DNA of 46,110 nt from Pseudanabaena sp. M53BS1SP1A06MG. Lineage in GTDB: Bacteria; Cyanobacteriota; Cyanobacteriia; Pseudanabaenales; Pseudanabaenaceae. This document shows positions 1 to 8,708 of this stretch, piece by piece. The notes beneath the pieces were generated by a model. That model was given only the letters and a program-made list of their open reading frames with translations, searched no databases and had not been told where the DNA came from. A program made the position numbers and the translations under genes. The stretch lies in the NCBI GenBank assembly GCA_020404105.1, contig JADBWH010000022.1:1-46110 (forward strand), read 5' to 3'. Numbering within the stretch: position 1 is the stretch's first letter; the number at the start of each line of letters is the position of its first letter.

Positions 1-245
1 AAGATCTAACATGTTCGTCTTCATGGTTTTATCTTCTTTCTTAGTCTTAGCTTGGTTTCGGCAAAGCAATTACTCTCAAACCTATTTCCAGTATACATTC
101 TCACTCGTTTCTTCGGACGCTTTCTATCTGCGTAAGGTGAGCTACCTAATACTCTAAGAAGGGATTTAGTAAGATTTTTTGATCTGGTTTTTGAACATAC
201 ACAACACCTAGGCGAAGCTTGGTTTGGAGTTCATGAACAAACAGT
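1..245. other. Intergenic/degenerate DNA, no intact gene
   Basis: No intact gene is seen. On the minus strand an open frame runs from about 224 to a stop at 21 without a clear start. Its basic C-terminal part (RKRPKKRVRMYTGNRF, ending LRLRKKIKP) looks like the tail of a mobile-element protein, but I cannot name the family. It abuts an IS remnant, which fits a decayed transposon cluster. Confidence 0.3.
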
Positions 246-317
246 AGACTTGTTGGGAAACAAAAGCAAGGCATAGAATCAATCTCATATTTATTTCATT
301 ACTTTAATCCCTACTTA

Positions 318-462
318 ACGTCAGTTCGGGTTAAGCTGGCAAATTTTAAAAGCCCAAAAGTAAAAGCCTTGCTAAGCAAGGCTTTTACTTTTGGGCTTTG
401 AGAGATGGTTTGCTACGCAAACCATCTCTCAAAGCCCGTTTCAAATTATCCCGAACTCGCGT
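318..462 (-). repeat. Double-hairpin MITE, family A copy 1
   Basis: A 145-bp element has terminal inverted repeats built around GTTCGGG and CCCGAAC and two internal hairpins: AAAAGCCTTGCTAAGCAAGGCTTTT, and a stem around GAGATGGTTTGC/GCAAACCATCTC. It is flanked on both sides by TACTTA (312-317 and 463-468), a probable target-site duplication. It sits at the 5' end of the IS transposase frame. Related copies in the opposite orientation lie near 3,976 and 10,525. Confidence 0.8.
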
Positions 463-1110
463 TACTTAAACAAAGACACGGTCATCGAAATAATAGGAGG
501 TGGTAGGAGAGCAACACTGAGAAGCAGTGCAGACAAATTATTTTTCATCCTGTTGTACTGCAAATGCTATCCCACCTTCGACTTAATGAGTGTGTTATTT
601 GGGTTTGACCGTTCCTGCGCTCATGATTGGGTACATCGACTCATGCCAATACTGGAAACAGCGTTGGGACAGAAACAAGCACTACCAGAGAGAAAGATTC
701 ATAGCATTGAGGAATTTTTAGCAAAGTTTGTTGATGTCCAATCCGTAATCATTGATGCTACAGAAAGACCAGTGCAACGTCCGCGTACGTTTACCACACA
801 AAAAGCCAAGAGGTAAAGAGTTGACTAAACAGCAGAAGCAAGAGAATCGAGAATTTAGCGCTCAAAGAGTGAAATGTGAAATGCTCATGCAGGTATCAAG
901 CGTTATAACTCGCTAACGGCAGTTTATTGCAATCGTATAAGTAGCTCAACTTAATTAAAACCCAAACCAGAGTTTTGTTCCGCCCGCTAAGCGGGCGGAA
1001 CAAAACTCTCGGTTTTTAGTTTACTTATGTCTAGCTACTTACCTGATTTTGATGATCGTCTTATGCTGCATGCGGCTGGCTTATGGAACTTCTATTGGGA
1101 CGCTTCTTAA
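463..1110 (+). pseudogene. IS5-family transposase remnant (broken)
   Basis: The open frame 391-816 gives a peptide whose first 24 residues are encoded by the inserted MITE. From 463 it reads as an IS5-type transposase N-terminal region: a DKLFFILLYCKCYPTFDLMSVLFG helix-turn-helix-like segment followed by VIIDATERPVQRPR, where the Asp would be the first DDE residue. After 816 the middle of the protein is missing. Sequence resembling the C-terminal part (NREFSAQRVKCEMLM, then an SVITR-like segment) follows in changed frames. After the second inserted repeat the tail DFDDRLMLHAAGLWNFYWDAS ends at a stop at 1108-1110. The DDE catalytic core is therefore incomplete and the gene is dead. The IS5 assignment is from remembered family motifs. 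Confidence 0.7.
938..1041. repeat. 104-bp palindromic MITE inside the transposase remnant
   Basis: Ends are TAAGTAGCT (938-946) and AGCTACTTA (1033-1041). The centre is a perfect hairpin with arms AGAGTTTTGTTCCGCCCGC and its complement around a short loop. It splits the transposase tail: the frame resumes at once after it with DFDDRLMLHAAGLW. No clear target duplication was found. Confidence 0.65.
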
Positions 1111-1168
1111 AAAAAGATGGAAAGAGCAAAATTCCCTCTAAACATTACTTTTGTTTCCCAACAGGTCT

Positions 1169-1645
1169 ATTAATAATAATGGCTCTTTTGGACAAATAAA
1201 TAACTGTGGACGAGTCTGTATAAATTTCTATACGGATTTTTCCCGCAACGACTCTCGATTATGACGTTGAAAGCGGCTTTATTAAAGCAATTGCAGAAGC
1301 CTGTACAACTAAAGATATTATTCGTGCAGAGCTAAGTGCTAAAGGACTTGCGAGAGTTTGGAATGTCGATTATACAACCTTACTTCGCCCTAGCTGTAGC
1401 TAGTACTGTCATGTTGAGAATTATCAACCCTATTGTGAAAATTTTTACATGCTTCCTTGTGTGGTTATTCCTAGCTTTCCCAATCTCAGCCATGTTTAGC
1501 GCGATTGCCCTACTCTTTTAAAATTTAGCGAGAGACAATATAGCAATTGATTTTAGACCAGAACAAAATGTCTCATTAATTTTCTTCTGTCCCCCTGATA
1601 TAGTAGCAATACGGCGCATTAGGTTCAGCTAGGAAAATTAAGGCA
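1169..1645 (+). other. Intergenic; possible 61-aa membrane peptide at 1336-1521
   Basis: No recognised gene. A GTG-started frame at 1336-1521 gives a 61-aa peptide with two hydrophobic stretches (FALAVASTVMLRII and CFLVWLFLAFPISAMF). It has no obvious ribosome binding site and no homologue I recall. An overlapping frame (about 1230-1400, no start codon) reads DYDVESGFIKAIAEACTTKD, followed by IIRAELSAKGLARVWNVDYT, and could be the remnant of a decayed gene. Both cannot be genuine, and the stretch may simply be decaying DNA next to the IS. Confidence 0.3.
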
Positions 1646-3037
1646 ATGGCAATTATTATCGCAGGTGAACGTAGTGGCGTAGGCAAAACCACAGTAACTT
1701 TAGCCTTACTAGCCGCACTCAAAGCGCGATCGCCATCAGATCAAGTGCAATCTTTTAAGGTTGGCCCCGATTACATCGACCCGATGTTCCATACATACAT
1801 CACAGGTTTACCTTGTCGCAATCTCGATCCCGTCTTAACCTCTGAAGACTATGTGCGATTGTGCTTTGCTAAATATTCCCAAAATGCGGAATACTCTCTG
1901 ATTGAAGGCGTGATGGGGCTATTTGACGGGGCTTCGGGAAAGGATGACACCGCAAGTACTGCACATGTTTCGAGATTACTGAATGTACCAGTGGTTTTGA
2001 TTCTCAATTGTGCTAGTACTTCGCGTTCTATTGCCGCGATCGCACATGGATATCGCACTTTCGATCCACGTATTCAGATTGCAGGTGTAGTTCTCAATCG
2101 AGTAGGCAGCGATCGTCATTTAGAACTTCTAACGCAAGCACTTGAGCCTCTTAACATCCCAGTTTTAGGTGTTCTTCATCGCCAAGATAATATATCAATT
2201 CCCGATCGCCATCTCGGACTAATACCCACTGACGAAATGTCCAATCTTGATGGCATTATTGAGCGATTGGAGCATCTAGGGAAAAATTGCTTTGATTGGG
2301 AAAAGTTATTGCCGTTGATGAGCATCTCGCACCCCCAGCTTCTCTCCCATAATGAGATGGGAGTAACTCTTACTTCCTCTCTCCTGCGGGAAAGGGGAAT
2401 GGGAGGTGAGGATATTCGCATCGCGATCGCCCGAGATCGCGCCTTCAGTTTTTACTATGCTGATAATCTTGATTTATTTCGAGAAATGGGAGCCGAATTA
2501 GTGCCTTGGAGTCCAATTAGCGATCACCAATTACCAGAAAATATTCAAGGTTTATACTTTGGTGGCGGCTTTCCTGAAGTATTTGCCGCCGAGTTATCCG
2601 AAAATAAAACTGCTAGAGAATCGGTTCATAAAGCGATTATTTCAGGAATACCCACCTATGCCGAATGTGGCGGCTTAATGTATCTATGCGATCGCATTGT
2701 TAATTTTGAAGACCAATCTTTCCCAATGGTAAATATTTTGCCGACAACCGCAAAAATGGGTAAGCGGCTCACCTTGGGCTACCGAAAGGCGATTGCCTTG
2801 CAGGATAGCCCTTTAGTTCAAAAAGGAGAACTAATTTGGGGTCATGAATTTCATCGTTCGTCTTTAACAGAAAATAGCGATCGCCCCTTATATTCTCTGA
2901 AAGGCTATGTATCCCATTTACCGTATCCCTATGAAGGTTGGCAAAACTACCAAGTCCACGCCTCCTATACTCATCTGCACTTTGGCGCACAAACACATCT
3001 ATTAGAAAGATTTTTAAAAAAATGCCAAAACCAATAA
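1646..3037 (+). CDS. cobB/cbiA: Cobyrinate a,c-diamide synthase
   Basis: Amidates the a and c side chains of a cobyrinic acid intermediate using glutamine and ATP, a cytosolic step in the cobalamin (pseudocobalamin) pathway. The 463-aa product has an N-terminal P-loop (GERSGVGKTT, about residues 7-16), the family segment FKVGPDYIDPMFH, the EGVMGLFDG segment, and a C-terminal glutamine amidotransferase domain with nucleophile Cys341 in PTYAECGGLMYL and late histidines in WGHEFHRSS and HASYTHLHF. Between the two domains (nt 2330-2412) an in-frame stretch of about 28 residues is encoded by a dispersed repeat, and normal sequence resumes at DIRIAIARDRAFSFYYADNL. No B12 riboswitch was recognised upstream. 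cobS lies 21 kb away, so these genes are not clustered. The assignment is firm; whether the insert affects activity is unknown. Confidence 0.93.
   Translation: MAIIIAGERSGVGKTTVTLALLAALKARSPSDQVQSFKVGPDYIDPMFHTYITGLPCRNLDPVLTSEDYVRLCFAKYSQNAEYSLIEGVMGLFDGASGKDDTASTAHVSRLLNVPVVLILNCASTSRSIAAIAHGYRTFDPRIQIAGVVLNRVGSDRHLELLTQALEPLNIPVLGVLHRQDNISIPDRHLGLIPTDEMSNLDGIIERLEHLGKNCFDWEKLLPLMSISHPQLLSHNEMGVTLTSSLLRERGMGGEDIRIAIARDRAFSFYYADNLDLFREMGAELVPWSPISDHQLPENIQGLYFGGGFPEVFAAELSENKTARESVHKAIISGIPTYAECGGLMYLCDRIVNFEDQSFPMVNILPTTAKMGKRLTLGYRKAIALQDSPLVQKGELIWGHEFHRSSLTENSDRPLYSLKGYVSHLPYPYEGWQNYQVHASYTHLHFGAQTHLLERFLKKCQNQ
2330..2412. repeat. Dispersed 'CACCCCCAGC' repeat inserted in cobB
   Basis: Starts CACCCCCAGCTTCTCTCCCA and ends with an imperfect inverted counterpart (GGGAGGTGAGGA). 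The same repeat type recurs at 26795-26833 inside another gene. It keeps the reading frame and adds about 28 residues between the two CobB domains. Confidence 0.6.
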
Positions 3038-3072
3038 CAAAAGAGACAAAGCAAAGCTTTGTCTCTTTTGTT
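3036..3072. terminator. Bidirectional hairpin between cobB and the ABC-2 permease
   Basis: A perfect 16-bp stem (AACAAAAGAGACAAAG and its complement) with a CAAAG loop lies between convergent genes and overlaps the stop of the minus-strand gene and the end of cobB. The A/T-rich outer stem supplies a U tract in both directions. Confidence 0.7.
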
Positions 3073-3913
3073 AAATTACATCAGCAAATGTTTTTTCCAT
3101 TTTCCGAAAGTACCAAATTCCACTCCAAAGTAATAGAAATACTAAAGCCAATGAAAGCAAAAATCCAGGGAGATAAATAGTTGATTGTCCGCCTATAATT
3201 GCCCAACGGAAACCATCGATTACGCCCACCATCGGATTCAAGGAATAGATCAGCCGCCATTGCTCAGGAACAATGCTACTACTAAAACCGACAGGGGAAA
3301 TGTAGAGACCAAATTGGATGATAAAAGGAACTACAAACCGAAAATCTCGATATTGGACATTTAAAGCAGCTAACCAGAGTCCCACTCCCATCGATGCAGC
3401 ACAGGAAAGGAGAACAAAAATTGGCAATGTTAAAATTCTCCAATCAGGTACAAAGTTGTACCATGCCATCAATCCTAAGAGAATCATTCCTGAAATCAAA
3501 AAATCAACAAAGCTAACAATTACGGCACTAGTAGGCACAATTAAACGAGGGAAATATACCTTAGAAATTAGATTCGCGTTCCCTATTAAACTATTACTAC
3601 ATTCACTCAATGCATTTGCAAAAAATTGCCAAGGTAGCATCCCTGCAAATACAAGGATCGGATAGGGAACTCCTTGAGAAGGCAATTTAGCCAGTTGTCC
3701 AAATACAATTGTAAAAACAACCATCGTCAAAAAAGGTCGCAATAATGCCCAAGCAATACCGATCGCTGTTTGTTTGTAACGCACTAAAATATCGCGCCAA
3801 GCTAAAAAATAAAATAGTTCGCGATAACGCCACAAATCTTTCCAATATTGCTTTTCAGTTCTGCCAGCCTCAATCACTAGCTCTTGCATGGCTGTATTAC
3901 TCTGTTCATCCAT
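3071..3913 (-). CDS. ABC-2 type polysaccharide/polyol export permease (Wzm/KpsM/TagG-like)
   Basis: The 280-aa integral membrane protein has the pattern of ABC-2 exporters that move lipid-linked O-antigen, capsule or teichoic-acid chains across the inner membrane. Visible are the amphipathic N-terminal segment YRELFYFLAWRDILVRYKQT, about six hydrophobic helices, the family segment QTAIGIAWALLRPFLTMVVFTIVFG, and the C-terminal stretch SLNPMVGVIDGFRWAIIGG. Length matches the family (about 260-280 aa). Its partner ATPase (Wzt/KpsT-like) is not in the window, and neither neighbour is a glycan gene, so it must pair with a subunit encoded elsewhere or lie beside a rearrangement. It is bounded by a hairpin downstream and by a MITE about 60 bp upstream of its start. 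The substrate cannot be inferred. Confidence 0.85.
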   Translation of the reverse strand: MDEQSNTAMQELVIEAGRTEKQYWKDLWRYRELFYFLAWRDILVRYKQTAIGIAWALLRPFLTMVVFTIVFGQLAKLPSQGVPYPILVFAGMLPWQFFANALSECSNSLIGNANLISKVYFPRLIVPTSAVIVSFVDFLISGMILLGLMAWYNFVPDWRILTLPIFVLLSCAASMGVGLWLAALNVQYRDFRFVVPFIIQFGLYISPVGFSSSIVPEQWRLIYSLNPMVGVIDGFRWAIIGGQSTIYLPGFLLSLALVFLLLWSGIWYFRKMEKTFADVI

Positions 3914-3975
3914 AGGTTTAAAATTTAAGTTTAAATATTCATAATTGATGAAAAAATTGATAAAAAATTAATTAA

Positions 3976-4119
3976 CATAAGTTCGGGATAATTTGAAACA
4001 AGCTTTGAGAGAGGGTTTGCGTAGCAAACCCTCTCTCAAAGCCCAAAAGTAAAAGCCTTGCTAAGCAAGGCTTTTACTTTTGGGCGTTTAAAATCTTGCC
4101 AGCTTAGCCCGAACTCACG
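3976..4119 (+). repeat. Double-hairpin MITE, family A copy 2
   Basis: GTTCGGG at 3981-3987 and CCCGAAC at 4108-4114 mark the ends. The internal hairpins are GAGAGGGTTTGC...GCAAACCCTCTC and AAAAGCCTTGCTAAGCAAGGCTTTT. The element ends 4-5 bp before the pheS stop codon at 4124-4126, so it may act as the pheS terminator. Confidence 0.8.
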
Positions 4120-4123
4120 CTAG

Positions 4124-5128
4124 TTAAAATTGGCGTAGAAACCGCAAGTCACTGGTAAATAGACGACGGATATCATCAATTTTATGCAAAACCATAGCAA
4201 CGCGATCTACACCAAAGCCCCAAGCAAAACCTGTAACTACTTCAGGATCATAGCCCACAGCTTTAAATACATTGGGATCGACCATACCGCATCCCCCAAG
4301 TTCTAACCATCGACCATTCCACATCACATCTACCTCTGCGGATGGTTCAGTAAATGGGAAATAGCTAGGACGAAAACGAATAGGACATTCACCGAGTAGT
4401 TCTTCGACAAAGGTTTTGACAGTACCCTTAAGATCTCCAAAAGTTAATCCTTCTTCGACGGCTAACAGCTCAATTTGATGAAAAATTGGTGAATGGGTCG
4501 CATCAATATCATCTTTACGATATACACGCCCTGGACAAGCAATTCTTAGAGGTGGCTCGTTTTCTTCCATATAACGGATTTGGACAGAGGAAGTCTGCGA
4601 TCGCAGCAATTTACCATCACTTAAGTAAAGTGTATCTGCCATATCACGGGCAGGATGATCAGCAGGTGTATTTAAAGCTTCAAAGTTGTAATAATCCGTC
4701 TCAATTTCAGGTCCTTGTGCAACGGTAAAACCTAAACCTACAAGAATATCGAGCATCCGATCAATAGTGCTTTGGATTGGGTGCATTCTACCTTGATACG
4801 AGCGCAAGATCCCTGGCATAGTCACATCGAGGGTTTCTGATTCGAGGCGCTTTGCAATTACTAATTGTTGAATTGAGATTTTGCGTTCTTCGAGTTGGTT
4901 TTGTAATATTTGCTTGACCTGATTAGCGATCGCGCCCACTTGAGGACGCTCTTCGGCTGATAATTTACCCATCGCACCCAGAATTTGCGAAAGAGTACCT
5001 TTTTTACCTAAGTACTCAACCCTGAGCTGTTCTAATTCTTCAGGAGTTTGCACATCCCCAACTGATTTTGTCGCTAGTTCTGCCAGAGATTGCAATTGAG
5101 ATTTTAAGCTCTCTAAGTCCGTTGCCAT
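4124..5128 (-). CDS. pheS: Phenylalanine--tRNA ligase alpha subunit
   Basis: Charges tRNA-Phe as part of the cytosolic alpha2beta2 synthetase; the beta subunit gene is not in this window. The 334-aa product has an N-terminal coiled coil (about residues 1-85) followed by the class II catalytic core: [22 protein letters not shown], the motif 2 region [20 protein letters not shown] with FHQIE, and motif 3 near [13 protein letters not shown] at the C terminus. The length is normal for bacterial PheS. An in-frame TTG lies one codon upstream at 5131; I prefer the ATG at 5128. It is monocistronic in appearance, with a MITE directly behind its stop codon. Confidence 0.95.
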   Translation of the reverse strand: MATDLESLKSQLQSLAELATKSVGDVQTPEELEQLRVEYLGKKGTLSQILGAMGKLSAEERPQVGAIANQVKQILQNQLEERKISIQQLVIAKRLESETLDVTMPGILRSYQGRMHPIQSTIDRMLDILVGLGFTVAQGPEIETDYYNFEALNTPADHPARDMADTLYLSDGKLLRSQTSSVQIRYMEENEPPLRIACPGRVYRKDDIDATHSPIFHQIELLAVEEGLTFGDLKGTVKTFVEELLGECPIRFRPSYFPFTEPSAEVDVMWNGRWLELGGCGMVDPNVFKAVGYDPEVVTGFAWGFGVDRVAMVLHKIDDIRRLFTSDLRFLRQF

Positions 5129-5204
5129 CAACGTTTTCCGTTTATTTAAGAAGAATTTTTGCTCTCATCACTTTAGCAGAAAACATTCACACTATACTTT
5201 GCCC

Positions 5205-5242
5205 AAAAAATAAAAACACAGGTAGCGCGATGCACTACCTGT
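5205..5242 (-). terminator. Terminator of the LysM/M23 peptidase gene
   Basis: On the minus strand a stem ACAGGTAG/CTACCTGT (5218-5242) is followed by TGTTTTTATTTTTT, a classic stem plus U tract, 15 bp after the peptidase stop. Confidence 0.75.
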
Positions 5243-5256
5243 ATTTTTTCTACTCT

Positions 5257-7809
5257 TTAGCGTTTAGCACTAGCCAGAAATGTCATTGGATCGATCGCAC
5301 TACCACCATTAGGACGGATCTCAAAGTGAAGGTGAGGACCAGTACTAAAACCAGTGCTACCCATTGAGCCAATGGTTTGACCTTGACTAACGGTTTGCCC
5401 TTCCTTGACATATAGATCATTCATGTGAGCATATCTGGTGATCGTGCCATCAGCATGACGAATATCAATCATGTTGCCGTAGCCCCCATCATTCCAATTG
5501 GCATATTCTACAACACCAGAAGCTGCTGCCAAAATAGGTGTACCAATCGGTGCAGCAATGTCAATCCCTGCATGGATGCGCCCCCATCTCCAACCAAAAC
5601 CAGAGGTGAATATACCGTCTGCTGGCCAGATGAATCCAGTTGATAATCCATAATCATTGACATCGGGCAGGTAAGCCCTAGCAGTCAACTGTGGCAGTTC
5701 AGGGATAACTCCTGAACGATCACTAGGGCTAGCAATCGCACTACGGCTCGCATCAAAATTGCGATCAGGATTAGGTGAAGCATTTAAGTTTGCAGCAGCA
5801 ATCTTCACGGATTCTAAACGACGGGCTTCTTCTGCTTTGCGTGCTGCTTCTTTAATTTCAGCATCACGCACCTTAGCATTCAATTTTTCTACCTCAGTCT
5901 CTAACCGCTTCACTTCCAAGGAAGTCATTCTTGACTCAGAATCTGGCAACAAAGAAACTTGACTAGGCTTACCATTACTAGTTGCCTGTTCCACTGACAA
6001 AGATACAGGAACTTTAGGTGCTAAGTTTGCTGCAAGTTTAGCGGGAATCTGCAAATTAGGCTCAGATGCAGGTTGAGCAACCACCCCAGCGGGTTGATAC
6101 ATAGAGTTAGTACTTTGCTCAATCGCTCGATTAGCAGGCACAGTTGGTGCTGTCATTAGCGCAACTGGCGCGGATTTGACAGTTGGCTCAGATGCAGGTT
6201 GACTAATGGCTTCAATTGGAGCATTCCCCAAACTAACTTTTTGCTCAGACACCAAAGAAGCAGGAATCTGGGGAATTGCTAAAGCTATGGCAATCTTTGC
6301 AGAAAACTGAATTTTAGGCTCAGCTACTGGCTGAGATGGATTAGCTTCAAGTGGTGCTGAGCGATTGGCACTCAACTGCTCAGTTGCAATTCCAGCAGGA
6401 ATGGAGGGAGCCGAGATAGAACGTGCTGGCACATTGAGGGCTGTTGTGGATGTTGCCAAATTTTTCTTTGCACTACCACCCAGTTCTCCAAATAGTTGCT
6501 CAGGAGCAAATGGGAATAGAGAAACAGCAATCTTAAGAGCTGGCTCGGCTGCTACAGGCAAGCTTGGCTGAACCGATGTAGACTTGGATGGGAAGTTAGG
6601 AGTTTGTTCTGTCACAGGCGCATTCGGTAAACTTGCCGCAGCACCAGTAAGCTGCATTAAGCCATCCCAAGGGGAAACTCGATTCGCTGCTGCTAACTTG
6701 ATGATGCCCGTGTTATTTGGCAGAACCATTGGAGTGCCCGCAGTGACACGCATCTGTGAAACTTTTATTGGCGCAACAGCAGAATTTACATTAGCAGTAG
6801 CATTACTAGCCGATAAATCACCTACTGGCAATAGTACATCTTTAAAAGGTTTCTCATTATTAGCCGCCGCAACAGTCTGAATTACAGGTAAATTGCGATT
6901 TTGAGGTAGCTTTAACTCTTGATTTAGCTCTAACCATTGAGGATTTTCTAGCTTATTTGCCTCAATAATGGACTTTTGAGTAATACCATATCGCCTAGCA
7001 ATTGTTTCAATAGTGTCGCCATTTTGAACTTTGTAAGCAATGTATTTCGGCTGCTTAGATATGACACTATCAGCAAGATTATCCTTGGAATCGGCAACTG
7101 CAAGAGTAGCTGTAGATTTTTTACCCTCAAGCTCTTGCAAACGTTGCATCAAACGCTCTTTCTCTGCAAGTAACTGTCTTCTAACATGACCTTCTTTTAC
7201 CTGCATTAAGGTTGCAACATTGCCTGGAATTACCAAAGGCTGGTCAATCGCTAAAAAATCTCCCGAACTTAGCGATGTAAACTTGATAATTTCGTTTTTA
7301 GGTACATTATAGTAACTAGATATTGCTTCTAGAGTATCTCCTGGCTTGACCTTGTGAACTAACCCATTCACAGGCGGAATCATTAACTTCATTCTAGGTT
7401 GTAACTCAGTGTTCGCACTAATCCCATTTGAAGCCGCGATCGCTGCCGCGTCAACTTGGTAAATCTGAGTTAGTTTCCATAAAGTCTCATCTTCACGGAC
7501 TTCATGAACAGTTACACCTTGCGTATTATCCCATATACCAGAAGCGATCGCTGTGCGAGCCATTTCATATTTACGCTCCTGATTTTGTGCCATCACGTCC
7601 GCCAAAGTACGAGACGAAGTAGTGACGGGTGTAGCTTTGAGATTGTTATTCGCTGATTGTTGACTAACCAATACACCCACAGTTCCTGCGGATAAAGCAA
7701 AACCGATTGCTGCAAGCGAACGACGTACCTTCAAAGAGGACACCTTATCAGCCAATGTCAGGGAAACATTGGTTGTTAGCTCCTCGTCTTTGGAAGATAT
7801 CTTTTTCAA
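5257..7809 (-). CDS. LysM-repeat, M23-family peptidoglycan endopeptidase (NlpD/EnvC-like)
   Basis: The 850-aa envelope protein is predicted to bind and cut peptidoglycan cross-links in the periplasm. A positive patch plus hydrophobic segment (about residues 26-50) acts as a membrane anchor or signal. Three LysM domains follow at about 101-146, 151-195 and 258-302 (KVKPGDTLEAISSYY, KVQNGDTIETIARRYG). A long Ala/Pro/Ser-rich linker with repeating SEPxxxxPA-type units spans about 330-640, then a short coiled coil (640-690), then the M23 domain (723-850). Metal ligands are visible as His746 and Asp750 in HAGID and His828 in HLH (826-828), with His795 also conserved, so it should be active. The start is a TTG preceded at good distance by a strong ribosome site (AGAGGAGG); no ATG lies near. 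It is transcribed alone, with a terminator behind. Confidence 0.9.
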   Translation of the reverse strand: MKKISSKDEELTTNVSLTLADKVSSLKVRRSLAAIGFALSAGTVGVLVSQQSANNNLKATPVTTSSRTLADVMAQNQERKYEMARTAIASGIWDNTQGVTVHEVREDETLWKLTQIYQVDAAAIAASNGISANTELQPRMKLMIPPVNGLVHKVKPGDTLEAISSYYNVPKNEIIKFTSLSSGDFLAIDQPLVIPGNVATLMQVKEGHVRRQLLAEKERLMQRLQELEGKKSTATLAVADSKDNLADSVISKQPKYIAYKVQNGDTIETIARRYGITQKSIIEANKLENPQWLELNQELKLPQNRNLPVIQTVAAANNEKPFKDVLLPVGDLSASNATANVNSAVAPIKVSQMRVTAGTPMVLPNNTGIIKLAAANRVSPWDGLMQLTGAAASLPNAPVTEQTPNFPSKSTSVQPSLPVAAEPALKIAVSLFPFAPEQLFGELGGSAKKNLATSTTALNVPARSISAPSIPAGIATEQLSANRSAPLEANPSQPVAEPKIQFSAKIAIALAIPQIPASLVSEQKVSLGNAPIEAISQPASEPTVKSAPVALMTAPTVPANRAIEQSTNSMYQPAGVVAQPASEPNLQIPAKLAANLAPKVPVSLSVEQATSNGKPSQVSLLPDSESRMTSLEVKRLETEVEKLNAKVRDAEIKEAARKAEEARRLESVKIAAANLNASPNPDRNFDASRSAIASPSDRSGVIPELPQLTARAYLPDVNDYGLSTGFIWPADGIFTSGFGWRWGRIHAGIDIAAPIGTPILAAASGVVEYANWNDGGYGNMIDIRHADGTITRYAHMNDLYVKEGQTVSQGQTIGSMGSTGFSTGPHLHFEIRPNGGSAIDPMTFLASAKR

Positions 7810-8708
7810 AAAACTGCCTCCTCTAAACTAGCTTCGCTCCTAAACAAATCAAGTGTGAGAACAAGACGAACTATATAAGTGTATTTATGCAAATTACATA
7901 AATCACTAAAAATTCAATTAAGGAGCAATTACAGAATCTAAGTTACCTTGCTTTTTTCTTTAAAACAAGTTCATAGTGAACAGCAAAAAAAACTGGATTA
8001 TGCATTCCAAGCATTTGCTATTTTTAATGCATTTTTTGCGTGTTTTGTCAACAATCAATTCGGTAAAATAATCTCGCAAAATCCATAAAAATCTGAGTTA
8101 GACTAATATCCCCCTAAAGATAGTTTTTACTCAAAAATTGAATACTCAGATAATCAAGGTTTTGAGTCTAGCTGGTAGTTTTACTTCATCTACGATCTTA
8201 AGGTATCTTTCATTTCTATAGGTAGCAAGAAAATATATTACCGTTTTTTATAGGGGCGATCTATTAATTGCTCTTTCTTACATCGATTTGCTCTGTTTTT
8301 TATAAAAATACGTATCACACTCTCATGTAATCTTTTTTTAACAATTTACATAAAAAAATTTACGCAATACCTCGATATTGATCTTTCAAGATCCTAATTG
8401 CCAGAAGCCAATGATGACAATTCTAAGACCGCATTAGTTTTCTAGTAAATAACGATACATAATCGTACTAAGTACAGCAATAGCTTAAAATTACTTTAAA
8501 AATGCATTAAGAAATGAATCGATACTGATTAAGTTTGCCGCATTCAGCTTAACTAAAGTGCAATAAGTAGCTCTATGCCTTATGGGACAATACTTTTACT
8601 CATTGCATTCACAAAATATAAAAGTGTGATGTGTGGCACTATGAGGCGTAAATCATTAAATTCAAGCATCATTGGCTAAATTAAGGACTTTTTAGGAAAA
8701 GAAGATCT
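7810..8708. other. 900-bp AT-rich divergent intergenic region
   Basis: Lies between the divergent M23 peptidase and GH57 genes, so promoters of both should be here. I see no ORF of coding character, no tRNA and no strong hairpin. It is rich in A/T runs. The length is unusual for this window and leaves room for an untranslated leader or an ncRNA, but nothing in the sequence supports a specific one. Confidence 0.5.

Larger units (their letters stand above)
246..1168 (+). mobile_element. Degenerate IS5-like insertion sequence with two nested palindromic elements
   Basis: Imperfect 21-bp inverted repeats bound the element: 246-266 (AGACTTGTTGGGAAACAAAAG without its last base is shared) and 1148-1168, with 20 of 21 positions matching in inverted orientation. 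A TA dinucleotide lies at both outer edges. Between them are the pieces of one transposase, interrupted by a 145-bp double-hairpin element (318-462) and a 104-bp palindromic element (938-1041). Without the two insertions only about 0.67 kb remains, less than an intact IS of this type, in agreement with an internal deletion in the transposase. Confidence 0.7.

Noticed and set aside
1200-1645. B12 riboswitch before cobB
   Set aside because: No sequence resembling a B12 box was seen in the leader; the gap holds decayed DNA instead.
7810-8708. Hidden gene or ncRNA in the 900-bp gap
   Set aside because: No coding frame and no strong conserved-looking structure could be seen by eye.
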